Origin: Persicitalea jodogahamensis
GTDB taxonomy: Bacteria > Bacteroidota > Bacteroidia > Cytophagales > Spirosomataceae
DNA length: 64,000 bases
Reading direction: 5' to 3'
NCBI RefSeq assembly: GCF_014651615.1
Contig: NZ_BMXF01000003.1
Coordinates: 682,001 to 746,000, forward strand
The position numbers and the translations under genes are program-made. Position 1 is the first letter of the stretch, and each line of letters begins with the position of its first letter. Shown one piece after another: positions 44,056-52,443 of this stretch. Under the pieces are notes generated by a model, which did not search any database, was not told the origin of the DNA, and worked only from the letters and a program-made list of their open reading frames with translations.

Positions 44056-46716
44056 TTAAAACATCTCCTCCGCCTTTGACAGCGCTTTATCCAAACCACT
44101 GCTATCCGAACCGCCGGCGGTAGCGAAGTGGGGCTGCCCACCGCCGCCGCCGCGAATTTCTTTCGCGAGTTCTTTCACGATTTGTCCGGCGTTCAGACTT
44201 TTCTCCTTCACAAGGTTTTCGGCGATGTACACGGCCAATTGTGGTTTGCCGTTGAGTTCAGTGGCCAAAACGGCGATCAGGTTTTCTACCTGATCGCGAA
44301 GTTCGTAGGCCAATTGTTTGAGGGCTTCGGCGTTGGGTACTTCCACACGCTCGATGAGCAAATTAGAACCATCCAGCACCCGTACTTTTTCCAGCAAATC
44401 AGCCTTTAATTGCTGCACTTTTTCATTTTCAAGAGTCTCCACTTTCTTTTGCAAAGTACTGCGCTCTTCAAGCAGGCCTTCCAGGGCTTTCACCAGGTCC
44501 TTCGGTCCTTTCAGCAGCTCCTTGATTTGATCCAGCGTGTCCTCCTGTTCGCGCATCCGTGCCAGTGCGGCCTGGCCCGTGATGGCCTCTACCCGGCGGA
44601 CGCCCGCCGAAACGGAACCTTCGGAGGTAAACTTGAACAGGCCGATTTCGCCCGTGGCGGGAATGTGGGTGCCGCCACAGAGTTCCAGCGAATAAGTCGG
44701 GTCGAAAGCCACTACACGCACAAAATCGCCGTATTTTTCGCCAAAAGTCGCTGTAACGCCCATCGCCAGCGCCTCCTGAATGGGTACATTGGTCTGTACA
44801 TCGAGGGCGACGTTACCTCGGATTTTCTCATTGACCATTTCCTCGATTTGGTGCAGTTCTTCATCGGTCACCTTGGAGAAGTGGGCAAAGTCGAAGCGAA
44901 GGAAACTGTCGTCCAGATAAGAGCCTTTCTGGCTCACGTGGTCGCCCAGCACGCGGCGCATGGCTGACAGCATCAGGTGCGTGGCGGTATGGTTGGCCAT
45001 GATTTTGTGGCGGCGGTCGGTATCGATGCGGGCCGTCACGGTATCGGTATTTTGCAGGACTTCATCCAGGTTTTTATCATGCGAAATATGCACGAAAAGG
45101 TCGTTTTCCTTCTTCGTATCAGCAATGGTAACCATAAAGGGCTTGCCATCTACGCGCAATTCAAGCGACCCCGTATCGCCCACCTGTCCGCCCATTTCGG
45201 CGTAGAAAGGCGTACGGTCCAGCACGATGTGGTATTGCTCGCCGCCCTTGGTCTTAACTTTACGGTACTTGACGATGTGGCTGTGGGTTTCGTGAAAATC
45301 GTAACCCAGGAATTCTACGGGCTGGCCTTCGTTGTCCTGTACGTCCACCCAGTCGGTTGCTTCTTTGGCGGCGTCGGAGCGGGAGCGGTTTTTCTGCTCG
45401 GCCAGGGCCGCCTGAAAACCTTCTTCGTCAATCTGCAGACCTTTTTCGCGGGCGATCAGCGCGGTGAGGTCCATGGGAAAGCCAAAGGTGTCGCTAAGCT
45501 CAAATACGGCCTCGCCGGAAATCGTATTTTCATTCTTTTCCTGTAACTGGCCCGTAATCAAATCAAGGCGCTTCAAGCCTGATTCCAGCGTTCGGAGGAA
45601 GGAGCGTTCTTCTTCCAAAATCACCTTCGTGACAAAATCTTCCTGCGATTTCAATTCGGGAAAAACGTCAGCGAACTGGTCAGAAAGACCAGCGACCAGC
45701 TTATTGATAAACGGTTCGGTCAAATTGAGATACGAATAGCCATACCGAATGGCGCGGCGCAAAATGCGCCGAATAACGTAGCCGGCCCGCACGTTGGATG
45801 GCAACTGCCCATCGGAAATAGCGAAAGCCACAGCCCGCAGGTGGTCCGCAATGACCCGCATGGCGATGTCGGACATGCGGTCTTCGGACTCGGCGCCGTA
45901 CTTTATGCCGGATAATTTTTCCAGGACCTGAATCGTCGGCTGAAAAACGTCCGTGTCGTAGTTGGAGGTTTTACCCTGAATAGCCATGCACAGCCGCTCA
46001 AAGCCCATGCCCGTGTCGACATGGGTGGCGGGCAGAGGCAGCAGCGAGCCATCGGCTTTGCGCTCAAACTGCATGAATACCAGGTTCCAAATCTCAACTA
46101 CCTGCGGATGATCGGCGTTAACGAGCGATTTGCCGGAGACTGCGGATACTTCGTCGGCGGAACGCAGGTCGATGTGGATTTCCGAACACGGTCCACAGGG
46201 ACCCGTATCCCCCATTTCCCAGAAATTATCCTTTTTATTGCCCAAAATAATGCGATCCTCACCTACGATGGGTTTCCACAAATCCCAGGCTTCCTGGTCG
46301 AAGGGAACACCGTCCTTTTGATCTCCCTCGAAGACCGAGACATACAGCCGGTCCTTGGGTAGTTTATAGACATCGGTGAGCAATTCCCAGGCCCACTGAA
46401 TGGCCTCTTTCTTGAAGTAATCCCCAAACGACCAGTTTCCCAACATCTCAAACATGGTGTGGTGGTAGGTGTCGAAGCCCACATCTTCAAGGTCGTTGTG
46501 TTTGCCGCTGACGCGCAAGCACTTCTGGGTATCGGCGATCCGGCGCGATGGAGGCGTGCCGTTGCCCAGAAAATAATCCTTAAACTGCGCCATGCCCGAG
46601 TTGTTGAACATCAGGGTAGGGTCGCTTTTGGCCACCAACGGGGCAGAGGGGACGATTAGGTGTTGTTTGCCTTTGAAAAAATCTAGAAACGATTGACGTA
46701 TTTGCTGGGAAGTCAC
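44056..46716 (-). CDS. alaS: Alanine--tRNA ligase
   Basis: An 886-residue synthetase of normal length that charges tRNA-Ala and edits mis-charged Ser/Gly. Seen: the class II core (TLMFNNSGMAQFKD, TVHVDTGMGFERL-type motif as HVDTGMGFERL, RADHLRAVAFAI), the editing domain with zinc motif HTATHLML and CGGTH, and a C-terminal coiled-coil plus DHH-like C-Ala domain ending in EIRGGGGGQPHFATAGG. The start codon is GTG at 46716 (MTSQQIRQSFLDFF); there is no ATG upstream in frame close by. The upstream DNA holds a 14-bp direct repeat. Confidence 0.97.
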   Translation of the reverse strand: MTSQQIRQSFLDFFKGKQHLIVPSAPLVAKSDPTLMFNNSGMAQFKDYFLGNGTPPSRRIADTQKCLRVSGKHNDLEDVGFDTYHHTMFEMLGNWSFGDYFKKEAIQWAWELLTDVYKLPKDRLYVSVFEGDQKDGVPFDQEAWDLWKPIVGEDRIILGNKKDNFWEMGDTGPCGPCSEIHIDLRSADEVSAVSGKSLVNADHPQVVEIWNLVFMQFERKADGSLLPLPATHVDTGMGFERLCMAIQGKTSNYDTDVFQPTIQVLEKLSGIKYGAESEDRMSDIAMRVIADHLRAVAFAISDGQLPSNVRAGYVIRRILRRAIRYGYSYLNLTEPFINKLVAGLSDQFADVFPELKSQEDFVTKVILEEERSFLRTLESGLKRLDLITGQLQEKNENTISGEAVFELSDTFGFPMDLTALIAREKGLQIDEEGFQAALAEQKNRSRSDAAKEATDWVDVQDNEGQPVEFLGYDFHETHSHIVKYRKVKTKGGEQYHIVLDRTPFYAEMGGQVGDTGSLELRVDGKPFMVTIADTKKENDLFVHISHDKNLDEVLQNTDTVTARIDTDRRHKIMANHTATHLMLSAMRRVLGDHVSQKGSYLDDSFLRFDFAHFSKVTDEELHQIEEMVNEKIRGNVALDVQTNVPIQEALAMGVTATFGEKYGDFVRVVAFDPTYSLELCGGTHIPATGEIGLFKFTSEGSVSAGVRRVEAITGQAALARMREQEDTLDQIKELLKGPKDLVKALEGLLEERSTLQKKVETLENEKVQQLKADLLEKVRVLDGSNLLIERVEVPNAEALKQLAYELRDQVENLIAVLATELNGKPQLAVYIAENLVKEKSLNAGQIVKELAKEIRGGGGGQPHFATAGGSDSSGLDKALSKAEEMF

Positions 46717-46720
46717 TTTG

Positions 46721-46748
46721 GAGTGATGAATTATGAGTGATGAATGAT
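46721..46748. repeat. Two tandem 14-bp repeats upstream of alaS
   Basis: GAGTGATGAATTAT (46721-46734) is followed directly by GAGTGATGAATGAT, with one or two base differences. It lies in the leader of alaS. Similar short repeats sit in intergenic DNA of other Bacteroidota; a function is not evident. Confidence 0.6.
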
Positions 46749-46884
46749 AAATTTTGGGCGACCGAGCGACAAAGTTTTAAGTTGTGTTTTCCATCGAGAT
46801 ACAAAGTTCCTTTGTTGCAATGCCCCTCCGTCACTGTTGGGCCTTTGCTATTTCGTGCCACAAAGTTAACGATAATGCCCTATG

Positions 46885-46917
46885 TTTGGAATGCGTGGGA
46901 AATGGGTTGTACTTTTG
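46885..46917 (+). promoter_or_regulatory. Promoter of the MerR-M28 pair
   Basis: TTTG (46885-46888), 21 bases, then TACTTTTG (46910-46917) match the Bacteroidota -33/-7 pattern. The ATG at 46934 is 16 bases further, giving a short leader. A second TAnnTTTG sequence (46881-46888) overlaps the -33 element. Confidence 0.6.
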
Positions 46918-46933
46918 GATAAAGAAATAAAGA

Positions 46934-47278
46934 ATGATGGAAGAAAGGGAAAGACGCTACTACGACACAAATGAGGTGGCCGATATGCTGGGAGTGCAGG
47001 CCTCTGCATTGCGTTTTTGGGAAAAGAAATTTCCGCACCTGCAGCCTAAGCGCGACTCCCGCAATCGCCGGCGATACACGCAGGAAGACATCGAAGTAAT
47101 CAAGAAAATTATTTACCAGCGACGGGACCAGATGCGAACGGTCGAGGGGGCAAGGCACCAGCTTAATCACCGCGAAACGGCAGAAAATCTCATTCATCGC
47201 TTAAAAAGGGTGCGCTCTTTTCTGGAAGAGATCAAGGGCGCCCTGGACGGGAATGAAAAAAAGAACTCCGAACAATGA
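46934..47278 (+). CDS. MerR-family transcriptional regulator
   Basis: A 114-residue protein with a winged helix-turn-helix of the MerR type: YYDTNEVADMLGVQASALRF, WEKKFPHLQPKR, RRYTQEDIEVIKKIIYQR, then a C-terminal helix without a ligand-binding domain. No Cys pair for metals is present. It overlaps the M28 peptidase start by 4 bases (ATGA), so translation of the two is coupled. Its target is unknown and it may not act on its neighbour; this type of short MerR protein is conserved in Bacteroidota. Confidence 0.88.
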   Translation: MMEERERRYYDTNEVADMLGVQASALRFWEKKFPHLQPKRDSRNRRRYTQEDIEVIKKIIYQRRDQMRTVEGARHQLNHRETAENLIHRLKRVRSFLEEIKGALDGNEKKNSEQ

Positions 47279-48516
47279 GATATTTCAATAAAAGAGCCGC
47301 TGTGACATGTGGTGCGCTCCTGCTACTGGCCGGTAGTGTTTGGTCGCAAAATCTTGCTCCCACAGACATTGCCGCCCATATATCGGTGTTGGCTGCGGAT
47401 TCGCTGGAAGGGCGGGGCACGGGTACTTTGGGCGAAATTAAGGCTGCCAACTACATCGCCGATTGGTTCAAGCGAGCTGGTTTGGCACCCAAAGGAGGGA
47501 ACGATAGTTTTTTTGAGCCTTTCGGCGTAGTCATTCATTTCGAGGGGGTGCCGCATCAGGTAACGGCCCGAAATGTGGTGGGGTATCTGGATAATGAGGC
47601 CGAGCAAACCATCGTTATCGGGGCCCATTACGATCACCTTGGCAAGGGATATCAGTCGGGTTCTCTGACGCCCGATAGCCAGAATCTAATCCATAACGGT
47701 GCCGACGATAATGCCTCCGGCGTGGCGGGTCTGATCGAATTAGCCCGACATTTCGCGGGCAATACGGTTAAGGAAAAGTACAATCTCTTATTCATCGCTT
47801 TCTCCGGGGAGGAACTTGGTCTACTGGGATCAAAGTTTTTCGTGGATCACCCGACCATCCCTATGGAATCGGTGGCTATGATGGTGAATATGGACATGGT
47901 GGGGCGGCTGGACGACAGCAAGGGCGTGACCATCGGCGGCTGGGGTACCAGCCCTGAGTGGGGAAAAATCCTTCCTGGTTTATCTCAAAAAAACGGGCTG
48001 AATTACAACGTGGATTCTTCCGGTGTAGGTCCGTCAGATCATACGTCGTTCTATTTGAAGGAAAAGCCAGTACTTTTCTTCTTTACTGGGGTACATTCCG
48101 ACTACCACAAACCCAGCGACGATTCGGACCGAATCAATGCTGCCGGAGAACGGAAAATCCTGCAACTCATTGTCGACCTGGTGGACGCCTTGGGAAATTC
48201 GCAGCAGGCGATTGTCTTCACAGAAGCAGGAAGTCCGCACTCATCGAACAACCCCACAGGGTTCAAAGTCACGCTGGGAATAATTCCCGACTATTCCTTC
48301 AACGGGCGCGGCTTGCGGGTCGATGCCGTTTCCAAGAACCGTCCGGCGGCCGAAGCCGGAATGGAAAATGGCGATATCATTGTCAAGATGGGCGATTTTG
48401 TGATCAAGGACATCTACGACTACATGGATTCGCTGGGGCAGTTTGAAATGGGCCAAAGCGTGGAGGTCGAAGTGCGCAGGAAACAGGAAAACAAAACCCT
48501 TCGCGTGAAATTCTGA
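47275..48516 (+). CDS. Exported M28 metallopeptidase with PDZ domain
   Basis: A 413-residue protein with a signal peptide (VTCGALLLLAGSVWSQ), an M28 zinc aminopeptidase domain (about 75-310) with metal ligands in GAHYDHLGKG, NGADDNASGVAGL, AFSGEELGLLG (catalytic Glu), NMDMVGRL and SDHTSFY, then a C-terminal PDZ-like domain (about 325-413: FNGRGLRVDAV, GMENGDIIVKMGD). Two zinc ions are expected. The PDZ domain may bind substrates or partner proteins. It would release amino acids from peptides in the periplasm (inference). The stop lies 3 bases from that of the convergent gene. Confidence 0.9.
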   Translation: MRYFNKRAAVTCGALLLLAGSVWSQNLAPTDIAAHISVLAADSLEGRGTGTLGEIKAANYIADWFKRAGLAPKGGNDSFFEPFGVVIHFEGVPHQVTARNVVGYLDNEAEQTIVIGAHYDHLGKGYQSGSLTPDSQNLIHNGADDNASGVAGLIELARHFAGNTVKEKYNLLFIAFSGEELGLLGSKFFVDHPTIPMESVAMMVNMDMVGRLDDSKGVTIGGWGTSPEWGKILPGLSQKNGLNYNVDSSGVGPSDHTSFYLKEKPVLFFFTGVHSDYHKPSDDSDRINAAGERKILQLIVDLVDALGNSQQAIVFTEAGSPHSSNNPTGFKVTLGIIPDYSFNGRGLRVDAVSKNRPAAEAGMENGDIIVKMGDFVIKDIYDYMDSLGQFEMGQSVEVEVRRKQENKTLRVKF

Positions 48517-48519
48517 CCT

Positions 48520-49266
48520 TTACAGAATCACTGCAAAAGGATCATTCGGAATACTTAATTCGGCAAAAGTACCCCCCGCTTTGGTACCAGTAATCGGCAG
48601 CTTCACGGGCCCCAGCCGGTGATTGGTCGCAACTTTCAGTCCGGTACTTAGCGACTCCCATTCTTCCCAGGTAGCCTTAATACCGCCAATGGGGATGATC
48701 GATACCCACAGCCGGAAGGCTTTGGGCAAGCCCGAGTCGTCCAGTATCCACAAATACGAATCGCCCGGCGTGACACCACCGCTGGTGTAAGTCACCAGCA
48801 GGGCGTCGTTACCGTCTTCATCCTTCACGACCGACCGCTCAACGCCTTCGTCGAAAACTTTGGTCGGGGCAATAAACCAGAACGAGTCATTGCAGAATAT
48901 CTCCCAGGCCTTGCCGCGCTTTTTATCTAGTTCATTTCCTGTGACTTCATTTCCCTCCTCGTAAGCTTTTCCTTTCTCCCATTCATCCAGATTGAGCAGC
49001 ACCTGATTGTCACGCCATTTCACCTCAACCAGGTTTCGTTTTTTGTCCCACAGGTAGTGGTGAGTACCGTTGAATGTCCAGGTCAGGATGTTCGTTTGAT
49101 CCATGTTTTCGGCACCGACGGCGCTCATCATTTTATTGGCCAATCGGTCCGCTTCGGGACCGCTGTTTCCTTCTGGTAGAGGTTTGTTATAAATCAGGTA
49201 AGCGCCGACGAAGAGCAGGATAAGAATGGCGACGAGCACGCCAAGTACTCGGAAGAGGGTTTTCAT
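48520..49266 (-). CDS. Hypothetical membrane-anchored protein
   Basis: A 248-residue protein with an N-terminal hydrophobic anchor (LGVLVAILILLFVGAYLIY) and a mainly beta extracytoplasmic part: LTWTFNGTHHYLWDKKRNLV, VKWRDNQVLLNLDEW and SYLWILDDSGLPKAF. The layout is like LolA/LppX-type lipid-carrier or outer-membrane-lipoprotein-sorting folds, but I see no diagnostic motif, so no function is assigned. It converges on the M28 gene. Confidence 0.75.
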   Translation of the reverse strand: MKTLFRVLGVLVAILILLFVGAYLIYNKPLPEGNSGPEADRLANKMMSAVGAENMDQTNILTWTFNGTHHYLWDKKRNLVEVKWRDNQVLLNLDEWEKGKAYEEGNEVTGNELDKKRGKAWEIFCNDSFWFIAPTKVFDEGVERSVVKDEDGNDALLVTYTSGGVTPGDSYLWILDDSGLPKAFRLWVSIIPIGGIKATWEEWESLSTGLKVATNHRLGPVKLPITGTKAGGTFAELSIPNDPFAVIL

Positions 49267-49378
49267 AGGTGGGGGTAGTTTTTTGTAAAAGTATAAAATT
49301 GTACATTCATCGCTTCCCTTCCGGAAAGCGGAGTTTTGCAGGGCCGTTACGTACTTCCTTATCCCTAAATCATTTTCA

Positions 49379-51163
49379 ATGAAAAGACTTAACCCGGTTT
49401 TGGTTGGCTGTGTTTGCCTTTTATTCTTATCAGGAAATTCCTCTCAGGCTCAAACTACTCCACCACCCTTCGATCTCTACGCCCAAACCAGCGAAATCGC
49501 CGGGCTGATTCTTCAGTATTCGCAGGACATTCGGGCCATTCGTTATTTTTATTCTCCCACCGTAAAAAACCGCTATTACGGCGAAGCCGCCAACGTGCTG
49601 AATTCGCCGGAGCAACGGCGGCGGCTCCTCGATGTGGACGAAAACTACCTCCAAAAGCTAGCTGCCCTGGATTTTAAGGCCATGAGCAAGCATGGTCAAG
49701 TGGATTATATTTTGTTGAAAAGAAATATTGAGGATCATAAGCTCGGGCTTTTTCAGGAAGATCGGGAGTATGAACAGATAACAAAGTACCTTCCTTTTGC
49801 TGCGCCAATTTACCAACTTGAAAAAGAGCGCCGCCGGGGTGCCACGGTCAACGGGCAGCAGGTTGCAGCCACGTTGAATAGTTTAAATAAAGAGGTAGTT
49901 GCTGCCACCGAATCGCTCAAAAAAATAGGATCAATGGATAAAACCCTGGCCGATCAGGGTGAACAAGCCCTGCTTGGCCTCCGCGCGCGGTTGCGAAGTA
50001 CCTACGATTTTTACGTTGGCTACGATCCGCTATTCAGCTGGTGGGTGCCCCGGCCTTTCCAAACGCTCGATAGTACTTTGCTGGCTTATGCCAAATCGAT
50101 GAAAAGCAAGGGCAAGCTGGTCACTACCCAGAAGGAAGACAAGAGCGGGATTCGGGGCGTACCCATCGGTCGGCAGGAGTTGATTCGCCAGCTGCGGGTC
50201 GAAATGATTCCCTACACGCCCGAAGAATTGATCGCCTTGGCCAATAAAGAGTTTGCCTGGTGTGATAAGGAATTGTTGAAGGCTTCGCAGGAAATGGGCT
50301 TCGGAGATGAATGGAAAAAAGCGCAGGAAAAAGTCAAGAACAGCTACGTGCCGGCGGGAACCCAGCCTGAGCTTATCATGAAGCTTTATAATGATGCCAA
50401 AGAATTTATTCAAAAAAACGACCTGATCGACTATCCCGAAATCGCCGACGAAACCTGGGGTATGCAGATGATGACCCCCGAGCGGCAGCTGGTCAATCCG
50501 TTTTTTCTGGGAGGGCGCGACATCATCATTTCTTACCCGACCAACATCATGGAGCACGAGGATAAGTTGATGAGTATGCGCGGAAACAATCCCTACTTCT
50601 CACGCCCCACGGTGCAGCACGAACTCGTGCCGGGTCATCACCTGCAGTACTACGTCAGCAGCCGGTACAAACCCTACCGCAACGAATTCCGCACGCCTTT
50701 CTGGACCGAAGGCTGGGCGCTATACTGGGAATTGCTGCTCTACGACAAAGGATTTGCCCAAACCCCCGAGGAGCGGATCGGGATGCTGTTCTGGCGGATG
50801 CACCGCTGCGCCCGCATTATCTTCTCACTCAACTACCATCTGGGAAAATGGACACCTCAGGAGTGCATCGATTTTCTGGTGGATCGCGTGGGTCATGAGC
50901 GCGCTAACGCCGAGGGGGAAGTCCGTCGGTCATTTGAGGGCGGATACAGCCCGCTTTATCAGGTGGCTTACCTGATCGGCGGCTTGCAGATTTTCAGTCT
51001 GAAAAAGGAATTGGTGGATAGCGGGAAAATGACCTTCAAGCAGTTTCATGAAGCCGTGATGCACGAAAACAGCATGCCCATCGAGATGGTACGCGCCACA
51101 CTTACCGACCAACCGATGACGCCTGATTATCAGACAAAATGGAAGTTTTACGATTTTAAGTAA
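49379..51163 (+). CDS. DUF885 zinc-dependent peptidase-like protein
   Basis: A 594-residue exported protein of the DUF885 family. Seen: a signal peptide (GCVCLLFLSGNSSQAQ), a long helical domain and the probable zinc-binding motif HELVPGHHLQYY, followed by EGWALYWELL and DFLVDRVGHERANAEGE. Known of the family: it resembles M3/M32-like gluzincins with a variant HExxxGHH motif; some members act on peptides or on cell-wall-related substrates. The activity here is unknown. The lipoprotein gene follows after 22 bases on the same strand. Confidence 0.88.
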   Translation: MKRLNPVLVGCVCLLFLSGNSSQAQTTPPPFDLYAQTSEIAGLILQYSQDIRAIRYFYSPTVKNRYYGEAANVLNSPEQRRRLLDVDENYLQKLAALDFKAMSKHGQVDYILLKRNIEDHKLGLFQEDREYEQITKYLPFAAPIYQLEKERRRGATVNGQQVAATLNSLNKEVVAATESLKKIGSMDKTLADQGEQALLGLRARLRSTYDFYVGYDPLFSWWVPRPFQTLDSTLLAYAKSMKSKGKLVTTQKEDKSGIRGVPIGRQELIRQLRVEMIPYTPEELIALANKEFAWCDKELLKASQEMGFGDEWKKAQEKVKNSYVPAGTQPELIMKLYNDAKEFIQKNDLIDYPEIADETWGMQMMTPERQLVNPFFLGGRDIIISYPTNIMEHEDKLMSMRGNNPYFSRPTVQHELVPGHHLQYYVSSRYKPYRNEFRTPFWTEGWALYWELLLYDKGFAQTPEERIGMLFWRMHRCARIIFSLNYHLGKWTPQECIDFLVDRVGHERANAEGEVRRSFEGGYSPLYQVAYLIGGLQIFSLKKELVDSGKMTFKQFHEAVMHENSMPIEMVRATLTDQPMTPDYQTKWKFYDFK

Positions 51164-51185
51164 AGGCAAACTACCTTGTCATCAT

Positions 51186-52412
51186 ATGAAAAAAATAATC
51201 CTGGTACTTATAAACTTACTCGTATTAATGGCCTGCTCGACCGACGACAAAGCAACTGAAACAAGCGTGGAGGAACACCCTCAGGGTACTTTTGGCTACG
51301 ACCTGGGATTTTTACAAAAACAAGATAGCAACCTGGTCGTACTGGCCAATCTCGACCGCACCGCGCAGATAATCGTTTCAGCCAAATATCAGGGAAAGGT
51401 TTTTACGTCTACGGCCGACGGGCTCAGCGGCCGTAGCTTCGGCTGGGTCAATTACAAAGCATTCAGCGCCGAAAAGGATGAGCACATGAACGGTTATGGC
51501 GGTGAGAACCGGCTTTGGTTGGGGCCGGAGGGCGCACAGTTTTCGCTCTTTTTCAAACCGGGGGCCTCCATGGAGTTCGAAAACTGGCATACTCCCGCCG
51601 CCTTCGATAGCGAAGCCTGGAATATCGTCTCGAAAAACAGGAATGAAGTGGTCATGGAGAAAGCCATGAACCTGATCAACTATGCCGGAACCAACCTGAA
51701 TCTCAAAGTGGAGCGGGCGGTCCGGCTAATGAATAAAGACCAAATCAATGAACTGCTGGGTGCTGACTTACAGCAATCGAATTCGGTTGCGTATAGCACG
51801 GAGAACACTCTGATCAATACCGGACCAGAAGCCTGGAATGAGCAAACGGGAGCGCCCTGTTTATGGTTGCTGGATATGTTTGCCCCGTCTTCGCAAACTA
51901 CCATTGTGATCCCTTACGAGAAAGATGCCAAAGGCAAAGTAGCGACGACCGATTACTTTGGGCAAATTCCTCCCGACCGCGTTACCTACAAGGAAGGAAC
52001 ACTATACTTCAAAGCTGATGGCAAAAGCCGGGGTAAACTGGGGATTCCGCCGCAGCGTGCCAGAGAAATCGCCGGAAGTTACGATGCTGCAAATAAGGTT
52101 TTGACGCTGACGGTATTCAACGTCGATCGGGAAGGTACTTACCTCAATCAGGAGTGGAAACTGGTAGACGAACCGTTGATAGGCGATGCCGTGAACGCTT
52201 ACAATGACGGTCCTTTGGACGATGGCAGCCAGATGGGGCCTTTCTACGAGTTGGAGAGCGTGTCGCCCGCTGCGTTCCTGAGACCAGGAGAGAAGCTGAC
52301 GCATCATCACACCGTGATCCACCTCACAGGAAGTACGTCGGAGCTCGACCGGATAGCCCGCCGGACACTAGGCGTATCTTTGGAGGAAATTCAAAACGCA
52401 TTTGGTGAATAA
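51186..52412 (+). CDS. DUF6786-family lipoprotein
   Basis: A 408-residue protein with a lipoprotein signal (LVLINLLVLMACS, Cys17). The mature part is beta-rich: FGYDLGFLQKQDSN, VNYKAFSAEKDEH, RLWLGPEGAQFSLFFKPGAS, VAYSTENTLINTGPEAW and a C-terminal GSTSELDRIARRTLG. This fits the DUF6786 family, uncharacterised and related in layout to aldose-epimerase/galactose-mutarotase-like sandwiches (PLPEGA-type strands), which often accompany sugar metabolism. Function is inferred at most as carbohydrate binding. It probably shares an operon with the DUF885 gene. Confidence 0.75.
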   Translation: MKKIILVLINLLVLMACSTDDKATETSVEEHPQGTFGYDLGFLQKQDSNLVVLANLDRTAQIIVSAKYQGKVFTSTADGLSGRSFGWVNYKAFSAEKDEHMNGYGGENRLWLGPEGAQFSLFFKPGASMEFENWHTPAAFDSEAWNIVSKNRNEVVMEKAMNLINYAGTNLNLKVERAVRLMNKDQINELLGADLQQSNSVAYSTENTLINTGPEAWNEQTGAPCLWLLDMFAPSSQTTIVIPYEKDAKGKVATTDYFGQIPPDRVTYKEGTLYFKADGKSRGKLGIPPQRAREIAGSYDAANKVLTLTVFNVDREGTYLNQEWKLVDEPLIGDAVNAYNDGPLDDGSQMGPFYELESVSPAAFLRPGEKLTHHHTVIHLTGSTSELDRIARRTLGVSLEEIQNAFGE

Positions 52413-52443
52413 GGGGCATGAGTACGTGTTCATTCCTGAGCAC

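Noticed and set aside
46580-46861. Minus-strand open frame of 93 codons before alaS
   Set aside because: It overlaps the alaS start in another frame and has repeat-like, low-quality sequence.
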